Notes: a model not told the origin generated them from the letters alone. A stretch of DNA of 64,000 bases from Chrysemys picta bellii (GCF_011386835.1 NC_088809.1:7050001-7114000), one strand, 5' to 3'. Counted from the first letter of the stretch, positions 32,756-44,552 are shown. Made by a program: numbers and translations.

Positions 32756-33359
32756 TAACTACCGTATCATGCCCAGTGCATCATGACACTCTGTGCGTAG
32801 TGCGACTTGTCAGTAATTGGCTGGTGTGGCCGTTTCTCAGAGATGTTTGTGTAGGGAAAAATAACCCACTCGCCATGCAGCCTGAATGAGTTGTAAAGTT
32901 CACCTGTATCGGAGTTAGAGGCACAAACCACTTGCCCCTTTGCTTAGATCAGTGATTGAACCAAGGGTTAAAATTCTTCCATGAGCACCAATAAAGATAA
33001 ATTACACACAAAAATAGCTACCATTGGCAGAACGAACTGGCAGTTTGCAGCAAGGGGTACGTGGTATCTTAAAGTGCAGTCAGTTGTAAAGGCTTGAAAA
33101 AAAATTTCAACTGCACATTATCTGAGTGAGCTTCCATATTTTACCATGACACCGACTCCGAGACTCATTTCCCTGGGTTAAGTAGTGTGGGGTGAAGTAT
33201 CTGCCGCTCTCCTTTTACCTATCCATCTGCTGCGGTATTCTGGGCATTTAACCTGGAGCGCTTGCTGATGTATGACCAAATCAGAGAAAGGAGGCCGTGC
33301 TGTTTAACCCTCTCCCTTTGTAGCTGCACTTAATGAATGTCACACAGGCCCACTATAGA
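32756..33359. other. Non-coding, no feature recognised
   Basis: Nothing nameable seen. Confidence 0.45.
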
Positions 33360-33680
33360 AATGATGGAACATCCATTCTGGCAGCAGGAGCGGAGCCCAC
33401 CACTCAATGATATGGTGAAATATGCTGAAAATATTCACGGGCGCCTGCGAACATAAACCCATGATTATTTTTTTCCTTAAATCTCAACATTTTAGCTGTT
33501 TTATCCCTTTATAATAGAAACTCAGTTCCAAGCAGCTTCTGGTTTTCATAGGAAAGAAAACCCTATTTTCTCTTAAATTAACTATTTCAGTCCAGCCATA
33601 TTAATGTGAACCAAAGCTTAATTATTTCTACATCCACGTCTTCTTCATCTAAAATGTCTTGCAAATAAGATCTTGGGCCT
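33360..33680. promoter_or_regulatory. Candidate conserved non-coding block
   Basis: Unique sequence with 'cactcaatgatatggtgaaatatgctg', 'acataaacccatgattatttttttcc' and 'ttaaattaactatttcag', then 'catattaatgtgaaccaaagcttaattatttc'. No repeat hallmark. Support is compositional only. Confidence 0.25.
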
Positions 33681-34894
33681 TAATGACTTCATACAGTAAT
33701 TCCAAGGGCCAAATTCAAAGGGGAGGAAAATGGTGGTGTAACATACACACACTGTCTCTCGCTCTGCTGGCATGATCCTGACACCCTAGCTCAAGTTGAA
33801 CAGCAAGTTTCTCCGGCCATAGTCCTATCGACTTCAGTGGGATTTCTTGCAGAATGAAGTACTAGGTGTCAGTAAAGATGGCACAATTGATCCTAGAGAG
33901 GGATGGAAGGAACATGTAGCAGGAAAGCTAGTAACCTGCTAGAGTAAGCTTAGCTAGTTCCCATTTTCACCAACCCTCTACTCATCCATCTGATAACTGA
34001 TTTCTTACTACTTTCCCCCTCTAAATTACGCCTGCTTTTGTTGACATACGGGTATAACTCCATTTCCCACCTTTGAAGTTGGACTCCAATCTGCCGTTTC
34101 TTGGCTCAGTTGTTCAACTAGAATCCAGCCTACAATATGTATTTTTAAGGAGGAGATTCTCAAAGGGTGATATTTGCTCATGTGCAGAGGATCTGCAGAG
34201 TGTCTTAGGAGTTTCTTAGGTTTCACTTATGCCTTATGAGCAAACAATTCATAAGTCTACTTAAAACCATGCATTTCATTTCAAGGAGAGAGCATGCACT
34301 TAAAAACCTGGTGGCTAAAAATCTACGAGGGACTAAACCTGGTGCCACAGTAGCAAGAGAATATACAGCACCCATCTCTGTTTTATTTTGCTATAACTTG
34401 AGAAAAATACTTAGAATGTTAAATTATTTACCAAACAGCCAGTGAAGTTGAGTGTAATGCTACGTCTGGTGCTTCACATACAGCATCTTCCGAATGAAAA
34501 CTTCTGTTTGCCCACTGGCCTGAGAAAGCTTCCCCTTGTAGCTCTGCATGTGTGTGGTGACCTCAGCCTGTAAGGACCAATTATAGTGGGAAAGGTAGAA
34601 GTTTGGTCTCTGTGGCACATTCTATCCTTGGCTTCTCTGCTGCGGCTACCAGCACAGGTGCCTGTTACGATGATCCTGTGATGTGTGTGTATATAAATAA
34701 ATAAAAAATTGTCCAGTGGGAACTGGACTGGGACCTTGATTTCACCCAAGCCCCTGAACAGTCCCATCAAATAATGAGTTCTGGTTCCTGCTGACTAGGA
34801 TTTCATTAATATTGGAGATTTGTTTTCTAGACTCCTAAGCCACGAACTCCCCAGTTTGGTTAATGCTTTGCCAAAGAGTGGAGACTGAAGCTAG
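33681..34894. other. Non-coding, no feature firmly recognised
   Basis: 'ccatagtcctatcgacttcagtgggatttc' (about 33815-33845) may be a foldback core without arms. A 98-codon minus-strand frame (34474-34770) has no resemblance to a known protein. Confidence 0.4.
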
Positions 34895-35110
34895 CATTGC
34901 CAACCCTTGTGACTTTTATCGCAAGTGTCATGCCATTCGGTGCCTGTCTTAAAACCCCGTCTCTCGGAGACAAGTGACTCCATGTGAATCTCAGCTTGTT
35001 TTTTGTTTCTAAATGAACATTTCTAGCCCACATGGTTGCAGAGAGAAGCTTGAAAACGTGACCCATTAGAACTCAAAAGGTCTTAGAAACCAAAAGGCAA
35101 ATTAACCCCA
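34895..35110 (-). mobile_element. Second copy of the unnamed reptile repeat, reverse orientation
   Basis: The plus strand shows 'gcattgccaacccttgtgac', 'tcgcaagtgtcatgcc', 'tctcggagacaagtgactccatgtgaatctcag', 'cacatggttgcagagagaagc' and 'ggtcttagaaaccaaaagg'. These are the complements, in reverse order, of the words at 19617-19905. The divergence between copies is high. Confidence 0.5.
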
Positions 35111-36017
35111 CAATTGTTTTATGTTTTTTATTTTTGAATGTTTGGAGTTGCTGATACTGGGAAACAGATGTGTTTGTATGCAACTGTTTTGTCTAATTTG
35201 ACCATGTGTCTAATTAACACCTTAGCCCAAAATCAGTTGAGCTGTACCAGGCATGAATTTGGCCTATTGTTATAACCATATGGAATGTATGGTCTATATG
35301 ACATCTCTACTACTGAGACATACACAGGGGCATATTATGGCCTGGGATATTGAGCAAGAAATGAGTCATGCCAAGCTTAGGACCCAGGGAGGCAGATCTA
35401 TTCTGACACCATACGTACATATCACATCCTTCTCTCCTGCTGCTAAACTTCCTTATGCTAGAAATGAACTACAGTTAAAACAAGGAGTTGGTGGTGGACA
35501 ACAAGGGGTGTTGTAGTATATGGTTCCAGCTGTATCTAAATGATCTGCCATCTAGGTGTGGGGAACACTGGGTAGATTGTCCAAGGAAGATGGGAAGGAG
35601 AAGTCGTGAATATAACAAACAATGAGCAGGTAACAAGTAATAACCAGGGATGACCCTTTGCACAAAATTACTGTGAAAAAATCTCCCCGCCTCCCCTCTG
35701 GCTGCAGAGAAATAGTGAGCATGTGCTGTAGCCACTTGCACTGCAAGCCCCCACTCTGCCATCTGCATGAGAGTTTCTAGTGATGAGCTGGGCATTGGAG
35801 AGAGACAGAGACCTGGTTTGGAAACCGTGTCAGACAACAGTCCAACATTACGTGCAGTAAGTGGTGGTAGTGGCAAGTCCATGAAAAGCCATGCGGTAAC
35901 TTTCATGCAGTCCAAAAAACGTGTTTGAAGATGACTTCCTGTGTGATAACTAGAATATTAAAGATGCATGAGGGACTGCACGGTTCTTACTATCTGGTTC
36001 AGGAAGGATGTTCCTCT
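35111..36017. other. Non-coding; 146-codon antisense frame of no recognised family
   Basis: The minus-strand frame at 35475-35915 (146 codons) overlaps a second minus-strand frame in another register and shows no recognisable domain, signal peptide or conserved motif. No splice or promoter support. I treat it as chance. No repeat was named. Confidence 0.35.
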
Positions 36018-36431
36018 CAGCCAAGGGTCTGCATACCCCTGGAGGTATGCAGAGGTCTTCCAAGGGGTACATCAACTCATCTAGATACTTGCCTAGTTTT
36101 ACAACAGGCTACATAAAAAGCACTAGCAAAGTCAGTACAAACTAAAATTTCATACAGACAATGACTTGTTTATACCGCTTTATATGCTATCATATGGTAA
36201 GTATCCCACTGAAATGTAAGTACAATATTTACAATTGATTTTATTTTATAATTATATGGTAAAAATGAGAAAGTGAGCAATTTTTCAGTAATAGTTTGCT
36301 GTGACACTTCGTGTTTTTAATATCTGATTTTTGTAAGCAAGTAGTTTTTAAGTGAGGTGAAACTTGGGGTACGCAAGACAAATCATACTCCTGAAAGAGG
36401 TACAGTAGTTTGGAAAGGTGAAGAACCACTG
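36018..36431. mobile_element. hAT-like non-autonomous element (about 414 bp)
   Basis: The element starts near 'cagccaagggtctgcatacccctggaggtatgcagagg' and ends in 'gtacagtagtttggaaaggtgaagaaccactg'. The right end reads, on the opposite strand, CAGTGGTTCTTCACC, a typical hAT terminus of the 'cagtggttctcaa' kind. Internal phrases ('tacccctggaggtatgcag' left and 'cttggggtacgcaag' right) are partly complementary. It encodes nothing. I recall almost unchanged copies in turtle genomes, suggesting a fairly young family. No target duplication could be confirmed, and the left end is diverged. Confidence 0.6.
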
Positions 36432-37639
36432 CCCAAAGTGCTGCTAGCAGATCCTGTCTGTATTTGTCAGTAATTAAATCGAAACATGTTTTTTTTTTTG
36501 CTATTTTCCCTTTTTATGTAGTCTCTGCATTTAGCTTTTTTCCTTGCCTAATTTACAGAAATTGGCTGGTTTCGCTGGGGGTGGGGGAATAGAATATTTG
36601 TGCTGATGTAATGTCAACCTATGTAAACGAGCCACCCCCTCTGCATGTTGTTTTGGATTAATCGGTGCATCTTGGTGATTCAAGATCGATCCTCCCTCTT
36701 AAAGCGTGTCCTTCCTTTTGGACTTTGGGAGTGGTTAGTTGCTTACTAATCAAATATACTGTATACATCTAAATACAATAGGCAAAACCCAGCTGGAGGG
36801 GATGCTGATTTTTAAGTTGAGCTGAAGACCTGAGCTTAAGACTCCCTCTTCTATTGAAATGATGTGACACGGGTAGGTTATGCAAGGATCTCAGGTCCTT
36901 GTGTGTGTGTATCAAATGGCAAAAGTGGCAAATTGATTTCTAAACTAACGTGACCAGCTAAATGGTGATGTTCCCTTTAATCCACAAACTGGACTTCTAA
37001 TAATGAGGTATGTCTGGCCTTTCCCTTGCACCCCAGAAGTCTGGGCAGAATTACCCGGCACGTTATTTTGATAAAGGACACACAGGTTCTACTGTACATT
37101 TGGTTCCAAAACATCTACTGTCTCTCTATACAGCTGCTTCCTTACTTTATCTGTCCACTTACAGACAATGACGATGATGATTCTTGGTGCCTCTTGCATG
37201 TGTTATCTGGTATCTTAGCGACTTAGGCCACGCTACTACTAACAACAAGCTTCCTGAAACTTTTGTGCCATCTCAGTCTCATGAGCTTCAGAGAAAGGAT
37301 TCTTCTTTAACACTGTTTTATAACGTATATTTTAAAGTCTCGCCTAGCAGCTCCAGCTGCCGATAGTCAGACCCTACATTCCATTCATTCCCCTTTCCCC
37401 CTGCCGCCCAGCCTGTCCCTTGCGGTTGTCCGTTTTCCCTCCCCACCCAGAGCAGGCTTGACAGAATGGGTGCCCCAAGACAAATAGGCACCTCGTGCAC
37501 ATAGCTGAATATCGAACTGTCCTCGTGCTCATCTGGAACCAGAGCTGGAGGGAATGCTGTGAGAGCCTGCGGATAGAGGAAAGGGGGGCAGGAGGGGAGA
37601 TCACATTCACCCTCTCTGCTCCAGCCGGGGCTGGCATCG
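36432..37639. other. Non-coding; GC-rich end with overlapping frames
   Basis: No repeat or gene recognised. At 37318-37685 two minus-strand frames (109 and 103 codons) overlap in different registers in a GC-richer stretch; I do not regard them as coding. Confidence 0.4.
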
Positions 37640-38170
37640 TCTGACACGAACCATCGGCCGGGGGATAAAGGGTGGTCTCACGCACAGGACTGCATCACCA
37701 GCGCCCAGCTGCAGCAACACACAGGAAAGCAAAAGCTGCTGCTGCTAATGCAAAGCGTATGGGGCCTCGTGGTGGTGCACAGGAGTGAAGGGGGGGTAAG
37801 AAGAGGTTGGGGGGGGGGAAGAAGGGTGAGGCATGCATATAAATCATTATTGGCGAACATCTCAGCTCTTGAGCCAGGCTGTCGCTTGCTGCTGCTTGTG
37901 GTGCAGCCCAGACATAAATCATAATTCCCCTACAATAGATCCTTTCGCAGCCGCCATCAGGAAAAGTGTGTTGGTTTTATCGATTTTTTGACACCGGGGC
38001 CCTGGCAACGGCCGCTCTGAATCATTATGAAATGAAACTGATTAGGAATTCATGGAATACTAAATAAACTTTACGAGCCTGTTGTAAGTTTTTTGATGCA
38101 TGGGGAGCGGAAAATGAAAACTAATGATATAAAAATTACACAGCGTGCTGAGTATTATTATACTGCTATT
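37640..38170. promoter_or_regulatory. Candidate conserved non-coding block, CpG-bearing then AT-rich
   Basis: The left part has several CpGs and a G-run (37809-37818). The right part reads 'cgcagccgccatcaggaaaag', 'ttttatcgattttttgacacc', 'ggccctggcaacggccgctc' (an RFX half-site GGCAAC at 38004-38009) and 'ctgaatcattatgaaatgaaactgattagg'. The mixture of unique CpG-containing words and AT-rich homeodomain-type words with no repeat hallmark makes this the best regulatory candidate in the window. Function is inferred. Confidence 0.35.
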
Positions 38171-38727
38171 GATTTGTTTCAAACTGTACATCAAAATCGA
38201 AGTATGCTGGGTGTGCTTGGCTGCAAGGCTGATGCTCAAAAGCTTTTGAGGGGTTTTTTTTAATGCTAGCTCCAGCATATTTTTTTTTGTCATTCCAGGA
38301 AGGTTAGGGCCACCACAGAATTGCTAAAGTGCTCTTTGCACCTGCTTATTCTTCTGCAGCCACCCTTTGCAGGTTTTCATTGACCTTTATCCTCCCCTTT
38401 TGTATGCAGACTTTCGCCAGGAGAAAAATATATTGACGAGAATTTTAGCCTAAATGGATAACTTCCCTTCCCTCCCTGCTCTGGAGAATTTTACTTCCAT
38501 TTCTTAATAATAGCTGGCTTGGTGAAGGATTCCCAAATACTTCACAAATGTGTATGCAAAACTACACAAAGGCATCACTTTGCCTACCACTGAAATGCAG
38601 CCGCCTCTGGGCTGATGAATTACAACTGATTATAACATCAGTTTGGGACCAGAAGTGAAGGATAACTTACCCAAGGTGTTTCACCTCTTTCATTTTATTA
38701 TATCCATATATCATTATAAAATTGTCA
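38171..38727. other. Non-coding, no feature recognised
   Basis: No gene or nameable repeat; T-runs at 38257-38262 and 38281-38288. Confidence 0.4.
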
Positions 38728-38785
38728 GACTCGATGATCAGAATGGTCTCTTCTGCCCTTAAAATCTATGGAAATAAAGAATGAA
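38728..38785 (+). mobile_element. CR1-type LINE end, very short
   Basis: 'cagactcgatgatcagaatggtctcttctgcccttaaaatctatgg' corresponds to the usual CR1 ending '...actagatgatcacaatggtcccttctggccttaaaatctatga'. It is about 55 bp, heavily 5'-truncated. Confidence 0.7.
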
Positions 38786-38797
38786 ATCGGCAGGACC

Positions 38798-38960
38798 TAG
38801 GGGAGGCAGTGTGACATAGCGGATAGAGCCCTGGACTGGGACGCAGGAAACTCTGGTTTTGTTTCTGGCCCAGTGGATGACCTTGGGCAAGTCACTTCTG
38901 GCTTCTTTTGAAAAGCGCTATAAGTGAGGTGGTATTTGGTTGCTCCTATTTACTACTACT
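38798..38960 (+). mobile_element. MIR/CORE-like SINE
   Basis: This is the best-kept MIR copy. The head 'ggaggcagtgtgacatagcggatagagccctggactggg' is tRNA-like, followed by 'gcaggaaactctggttttgtttctggcc' and 'gatgaccttgggcaagtcacttctg', then 'gaaaagcgctataagtgaggtgg' and a short tail. It lies between two CR1 fragments. Confidence 0.88.
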
Positions 38961-38961
38961 T

Positions 38962-39290
38962 ACAATATGAAAGAGGGAGAGAATCAAATCAAATTAAGAG
39001 GCAACACATTTAAAACAAACCGTAAAGCTGTTTCACTGTAAGAAACTTGTTGAGGCCAATTGCTGAGGAAGCATTAAAAAGAGATGGACCATCCCATGCA
39101 ATAAAGAGCTGTGCCATAATTGTGGTGAAATGAAAAGGCTCCTTATGTTTCAGGTTCACAATGTGAAAATGGAAAGACATTTCATCCCATGGAATAGAAT
39201 GGTCCGAGTGTGGGCCTTTAACGGGTTTTAGTATTCCGCACCTGTCACCGTTGGAGACAGGATATTGGACTAGAGGATGAAATGGTATAT
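38962..39290 (+). mobile_element. CR1 LINE 3' region, diverged
   Basis: 'caaattaagaggcaacacatttaaaac', 'ctgtaagaaacttgttgaggcc', 'aaaagagatggacc' and the ending 'caccgttggagacaggatattggactagaggatg' follow the order of CR1 3' ends that finish '...ctgttggagacaggatactgggctagatgga'. Internal sequence is divergent. The antisense frame 39010-39309 is not a gene. Confidence 0.7.
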
Positions 39291-40220
39291 TACATACAGA
39301 GATTGCCATTTAAAAAAGTTAGTGATTGTCACGTGGGGCCTGCACCTACTGTGGCGTAGCTATTTGGCTAGCAAATAACTGGCATAAGAGTTAACATTTG
39401 CATGTAACATTTTAGATCCATCTTGGAACAGAAACCATCTTTGATGGCTCTGGTTTCTGACAGCAAATATCTGAGGAGTCTGCTGCTGTCACAGTATTCT
39501 TTTGGTTTTCAACATATAAATATTTTAAAACACTCGAGCACCTTGGGAAATAATTAAAAGCACCAACACCTCACCTCACCAAAACAGCTGTAGAAAATTG
39601 GCTGCTTTTCTGCAAGAGCCAAACTTGCCCATTTTTTGCAAAGCTGATAGCTTCCTCGCCACTGGCATGTGTGCATATGCACCAGACCCCACAAACTTCA
39701 GCCTCTACAAACAGCTGGCCAGATAGTTGGGTTTTGCAGTGTGCATAAAAGCCATCAATTTTGGGCTCTTAGGACCAAATTCCGATGTTTAGGTGTCCTC
39801 ATGAAGGCCATACTGACAGCTGCAAGGGACTTCAGCATGACTGCCTCTGCTGATCTCGACTGGGGAGTATGGCATGGGGAGAGAGACAGTTTCTCACGTA
39901 GGCAGTTTCAAGGTACTCCGTGCTTAATAGATGACATCAGCGCCTTGTGTACCACTTGAAAGCCAATGAGCAGCCAGTGCAGACTCTGGAACCCTGAAGT
40001 CACATCCAAGGGCAGGGTATTCCTCTTCATGAATGAGTATCTGCTTTCTGTCCTGGCTTCCATTTTGGAGTGGCTCTAAGATGGAGCACGTGGCAGTAGT
40101 TGCATATTTAAAGTATGATGGATGAAGTGAGGACCCACTCCTGAAAGAAATGGTTGCAACCTCCTGACTAGATGTAGAACACTATACGATTGCCCAGCAG
40201 CTTAGAGGCATTCTATTGTC
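39291..40220. other. Non-coding; part may be an old L2-type sequence
   Basis: The segment 39940-40010 ('accacttgaaagccaatgagcagccagtgcag') resembles a phrase ('aagccaatgggcagccagtgcag') common in sauropsid interspersed repeats, but the class was not determined. The rest is unassigned. Confidence 0.35.
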
Positions 40221-40350
40221 TTGCATCTGAAGAAGTGAGGTTCTTACCCACGAAAGCTTATGTTCCCAATACTTCTGTTAGTCTTAAAGGTGCCACAGGA
40301 CCCTCTGTTGGTTTTTACAGATTCAGACTAACACGGCTGTCCCTCTGATA
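40221..40350 (+). mobile_element. Reptile interspersed repeat, 'gcatctgaagaagtgaggt...acacggctg' type
   Basis: The phrases 'ttgcatctgaagaagtgagg', 'cccacgaaagcttatg', 'gttagtcttaaaggtgccacagg' and 'cagattcagactaacacggctg' form a well-known sequence of sauropsid genomes. It is the 3' end of a retroelement; I think it is a Penelope- or LINE-type element but I am not certain of the class. It encodes nothing here. Confidence 0.7.
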
Positions 40351-41337
40351 TCTATTACATGGAACTTTTTAGAGGTAGGCTACTGTGTCAGCTAATTTTC
40401 CAGCCAGTGTTGCTGGTGATCGTCAGTGGTTTAAACATATCGCCTGTAGATGAAAATATGATCTTGGATAGAAGGAAGAAATTCAACAAACTCAAGAACA
40501 AGTGAGTGAGAAAATTAAACCACCGGATATAAGCTGCTGATTTGCAGAGGACTAAGCTGCCACATCCCTCAATATTCTCTTGAGACTCTACTTTTCTGTG
40601 TGTAAACCTTATACAGCTCCTTGTGAATCTCTCTGATAAACTTGGATGGCTTCCGTCGGTGTAAAAGCTAAATCCTAATTTGTGATCCCCAAATTTGGGG
40701 TGATCTAAATTCACATAAGATGTTGTGGTTTCAAACCATTTGTTTTAAAAGCTCTGTCCCGGCCCCCCGCACATATTAGATGTTTGCACCTACAGTCTTG
40801 GGCTACATGTTATGATGTCTTGGACTTGAAGGCCAACAGATCAGAGCAACTCATCTATGCAGGCCAATAGAATATCAGTCCAGTGCTCCATTCGCTTCAC
40901 TTCCTCCCACTGAACATTGGGCCAAATGTAAGGTTTCAGTTCTCTTTAAAGCCCTCAAGGGGCTGTGCCCAACTTATCTGAGGCATCACCTCTGTCTGCA
41001 TCAGCCTGACTCCCCAGTGATAGCTACATCCCATGGGGGGGTGGAGGGTGGGGGGGTTTCTAGACCGCTGGTCAGCTGCTGTGGAACTCACCCCTAGAGG
41101 AAATCAGAGTGACGATGAACAAGAGTCCATTCAGAAAACCGTGCAAACTCCACTCCCCACAAAGAACACGAACGTTTTAGATTCTGGTTCAGACCCACAG
41201 CTAAGATTCTTATCCTGGTCAGTATCCCCTGAATATAGACTATATGATATCAAATATTGACTGTGTTGTAATGCTGCATATGCAGTATAATGTGTATATA
41301 CCACTCTCTCTCACTGAGCTGTGCTGACTATTTAGTT
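40351..41337. other. Non-coding; possible old repeat at 40930-41110
   Basis: 'ttctctttaaagccctcaaggggctgtgccc' and 'gaggcatcacctctgtctgcatcagcctg' have the cadence of an amniote interspersed repeat, but I could not assign it. The G-run at 41035-41057 is low-complexity. No gene. Confidence 0.35.
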
Positions 41338-41490
41338 GTGTGTCATAGGCTTTATACTGCCAACAGCTAAAGGAGATCTGCTAACTTAGGTAGTAGTGGG
41401 GCCTGTGCTTTTTGAGCTGGAGGCTCTGAGTTCTGTTCCTGCCATCACCCTGAAGGTTTGAACAGCCACCGAGTGAGTCACTGACCCCAT
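41338..41490 (+). mobile_element. tRNA-derived SINE copy
   Basis: 'gtgtgtcataggctttatactgccaacagctaa' corresponds to the upstream part of the copy at 14815, followed by 'cttaggtagtagtggggcctgtgctttttgagctgg' (decayed A-box region) and 'ctctgagttctgttcctgcc' (B-box-like). The two copies share this order, which shows a common family. Confidence 0.55.
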
Positions 41491-41499
41491 AAATTCTTT

Positions 41500-42480
41500 T
41501 GGCAGCTGTGGATTTTGTTACAATAATCGAGGCGATGCTGAGATTTGGTCTATTGTGAACGGCGGAATCCTCCTGAATGACGCTCGTTCTCTCCTTTCCG
41601 CTGTTGTACCACAGGCAATGCCGGCTTTATCTGGCGTGTCAGCATGTGCGCGCCTGCGCTGAGGATTTTCCTAAGATATGTATATTGAATTTAGATTTGT
41701 GCTCTTAGTACCTTCGCTCATTCATTCAGAGCCATATTGACTACATAAATTGAGTGTTACAAGTAAGAGAGAGTTTAGCCATTATTCTCTCAGCGATTTG
41801 ATTTAATGGTCTGGTGGTGTGTGTGTATGTGTGTATGTGTGTTTTGGGGTTTTTGTTTGTTTTTGGCCATGCCTCCTGTTTTTTTCCATTTGCATAGATT
41901 CTTGGTTATCCTGATTGAGCATATTTTATATTTGCTATTTAATGCTTTGGAAAAGGTGCATTTCTCAGGATTAATTTAATTCCTGTGTCTGTTGTATGTA
42001 TGCTTGGGTGTATGTTTTTTTTTCTTTCCTCCCCTCTCCACTGATTATACGGAGTTAAATGCGGCTGCCTATTTGACAGGAATATTGTGTACTGTATGTG
42101 GAGTGATATACAGGTCAGTATATTACTGATGAATAAAAGTTTTCTCCGAAGGCAGCTGCTGCAGATTACTTAGTGCTTGACACGGCGTGTCTTTGTGTCA
42201 CTGTTACCGGGTGAAATTAAATCAGAACAGGAAAATATTAATTTAAAGTAGGGGATAGAGGCCGCTCGTTTCCAATTACTCTCTACCCTGTCAGCTTTAT
42301 ACGGGCGCAAACAAGGAAGGAGGCTGGATTAATTGCTTTGGACTGTGCCCCACTACAGGCCCAATTATAGAAACATATTGGCTCCCAGCATTATTACATA
42401 CACTGCTGTGCAGGAAATGGTGTGAAATTTTAACGGATTTCAGATGTAATAATAGAGAACACGATTCAGGACAGCATTAG
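41500..42480. promoter_or_regulatory. Candidate conserved non-coding blocks (two)
   Basis: The first (41500-41800) has CpG-containing unique words ('gtgaacggcggaatcctcctg', 'cgctgttgtaccacaggcaatgccggc') and then 'ctacataaattgagtg'. The second (42040-42480) has 'acggagttaaatgcggctgcc', 'cgtttccaattactctctacc', 'ggattaattgctttgg' and 'gcccaattatagaaacatattgg'. Between them lies a (TG)n-like and poly(T) stretch (about 41816-42024). No repeat hallmark in either. Inference only. Confidence 0.3.
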
Positions 42481-43919
42481 CAGTCTGGGTGGAATCTTTA
42501 CAGATGGGTTAAGGTTAAGCTGTTTGGGGGTCCTTTGTGTATTAAAGGATCATCTGGTTAACCCATGTACTGGGAGCTTTTGATATTAGCCTGGGAGCAA
42601 ATGGAATAAAAACATTCATCCTCCAACAACAAGGAGCTAAATCTTCACTCCTTGGTCAGGATGAGGGCAAAAACATATAGTGCAATAAACACAAGGATTG
42701 CATCTGGCAATATTCTGCTGTTGGAGATGGAACATGGTTGTATCTTAGATCTCTTGCATGGCATTAAACATAGTGATGGTTCTAAATATACCACTGAAAA
42801 CATTCCTAGTTCATTTCTGCTCTTGTGTGAAACTGACCTGCAAACCGAAGCTCTGAAATGAGAGCTACCGATGCAAAATAAAACAAAGCTAACATTTAAA
42901 TACCTACTGCCCAATGGACAATTTTGCATAGGTAGTTGTCGGTGTAGATTTAAATTTGACATTTCAGTGTAAACTCTATTTTGCTAGGTTAAAAATTCTA
43001 TCTATTGCTTTGGCCCTTCTACATTTAAACCCACAGGCTTGAGGGGTACGAGAGAGATCTACACACTTACTTGGATTGCAGTAGGTAGAATGCTAGGTTT
43101 ACTCTCAACACCGAGAAAGGCACAATCCTTCCCCTGAGGAGTAGGGAACCTTAATTGTGTGCCTCCCCAGCCCCTGTGTGTGTACAATATATATATTTGT
43201 GTGAGTATGTTAAAGTTTTGAGTGTCATAGATTTAAAGACAGATTAACATTTTTTCCAGGCTTGTTTTCTTAGGTGTTTGGGAATGCATTTGGAGACACC
43301 AATTCCTTTCTTTTAGTTTCTTCTTAAAAGGGCCTTTCTGACCTGAGAGGGATAGAGGTCAGGGTGCGTTGGTTTAGTTAAGTAAATTTTTAAAAATGAA
43401 CAGGTTCCGTTTAGTATAAGACCAATTGATCTGGATGAGTCAGTATTGGTTTTCTTCAGTCTCCCTCTTGCCTTCGTTCAGTTGGTATTGATATGGGGCC
43501 GGTTTGGATGAGTGAGTGATTGCCTTTTGGTGCCTGTATCAAAGCCAGATGGACAGTTTGGCTACTAGCCCAAAGTTTGATTTTTTTGTTTTGTTTTGTT
43601 CCCCCCCTCCCACACACACACAAAGGACATTGTTCCCCTTTCCCATTTCAGAACAAACAATAAGCTGCGCACAATGAAGCGACTTCAGATACAAAGCAGA
43701 AATCACTCCTGTCTATTCCTTTCATATCCTACTCTGGTAGCGTAGTGGTTTTTGTTTTAAACGAGTTCATTCTCTCTCTAAGAGCTGAAAAAAGCAGCAA
43801 TTGTGCCCGTGAAGGAAGGTCTAGAGATTCAGTTTGCAAAGTCCTGATGCGTGTACTTGTCGAGCACTCTGCAATTTTCACTCATGGATCTACCACTTGA
43901 AGCTATTATGATTGCAATG
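42481..43919. other. Non-coding, no feature recognised
   Basis: No gene. Frames on opposite strands at 42645-42962 overlap each other and have no family resemblance. A short (AT)n tract lies near 43187-43196, followed by GT-rich sequence. Confidence 0.4.
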
Positions 43920-44000
43920 ATGGAACCTGATCTAAGGCCAGTGAAAATGAATGGGACTCTTTCTACTACTTTCAATGGGCTTTGGACCGGGCCCGTGGAG
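43920..44000. repeat. Foldback repeat, 'ctgatc...ggaccgggccc' type
   Basis: 'aacctgatctaaggccagtg' and 'ctttggaccgggcccg' flank 'aatgaatgggactctttctactactttcaatggg'. The core ATGGGA...TCAATGGG is that of the family ending 'ggctttggatcaggccc', also at 47640. Confidence 0.5.
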
Positions 44001-44089
44001 AGGAAATAAAATAGGAAGGTATACGGCTGGCTCTGCTGGAAGCATCATAATCAGTAGACTTAAGTGATTAATAAGGTGCACTGAATGTA

Positions 44090-44195
44090 CTTCACCAGCA
44101 CCTTTCATCGGGCCATTCTCGAGTGCTTTAGAAACTAGGCTTCATAATACCTGTGTTCCACAGATGGGGAAACGAAGTCCCTTATGGGATGCTTA
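44090..44195 (-). mobile_element. MIR/CORE-like SINE fragment, reverse orientation
   Basis: 'cacctttcatcgggccattctcgagtgctttagaaac' and 'tacctgtgttccacagatggggaaacgaag' match the reverse of the MIR tail and middle. The head side is missing. Confidence 0.65.
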
Positions 44196-44325
44196 GCATA
44201 TTTCCCTAGTAGCCCTGTAGACCCTTGTGGAGTACTGTATGACTGTTTATTTAGTTTAGATGCAGGCTGCCACCTACTGCTAGTGCCATATTTCATGGGT
44301 GACTGATGCACGGTTTTAGGAAACT

Positions 44326-44331
<6 letters not shown>

Positions 44332-44365
<34 letters not shown>
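44332..44365. repeat. (AT)17 microsatellite
   Basis: Seventeen AT units preceded by 'gtgtgt'. Read directly. Confidence 0.97.
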
Positions 44366-44367
<2 letters not shown>

Positions 44368-44552
44368 CTGCCTGCCTGCTGGCTAAAACAGCAATTGAGG
44401 TGAACCAGTATTGGCATCAGTGGGAATTCAACTTTACCCAGGGCTCCTGCACCCAGATGCATGTTTACCCTGGTTTCAGTTACACTTCCTTAACTAAAGT
44501 AATAAAATCTGTTCAGGCTGCCAGAGACTTGTCTACATTAGGGTTCATCTAA

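Noticed and set aside
35475..35915. 146-codon minus-strand reading frame
   Set aside because: Overlaps another frame on the same strand in a different register, and the product shows no motif of any known family.
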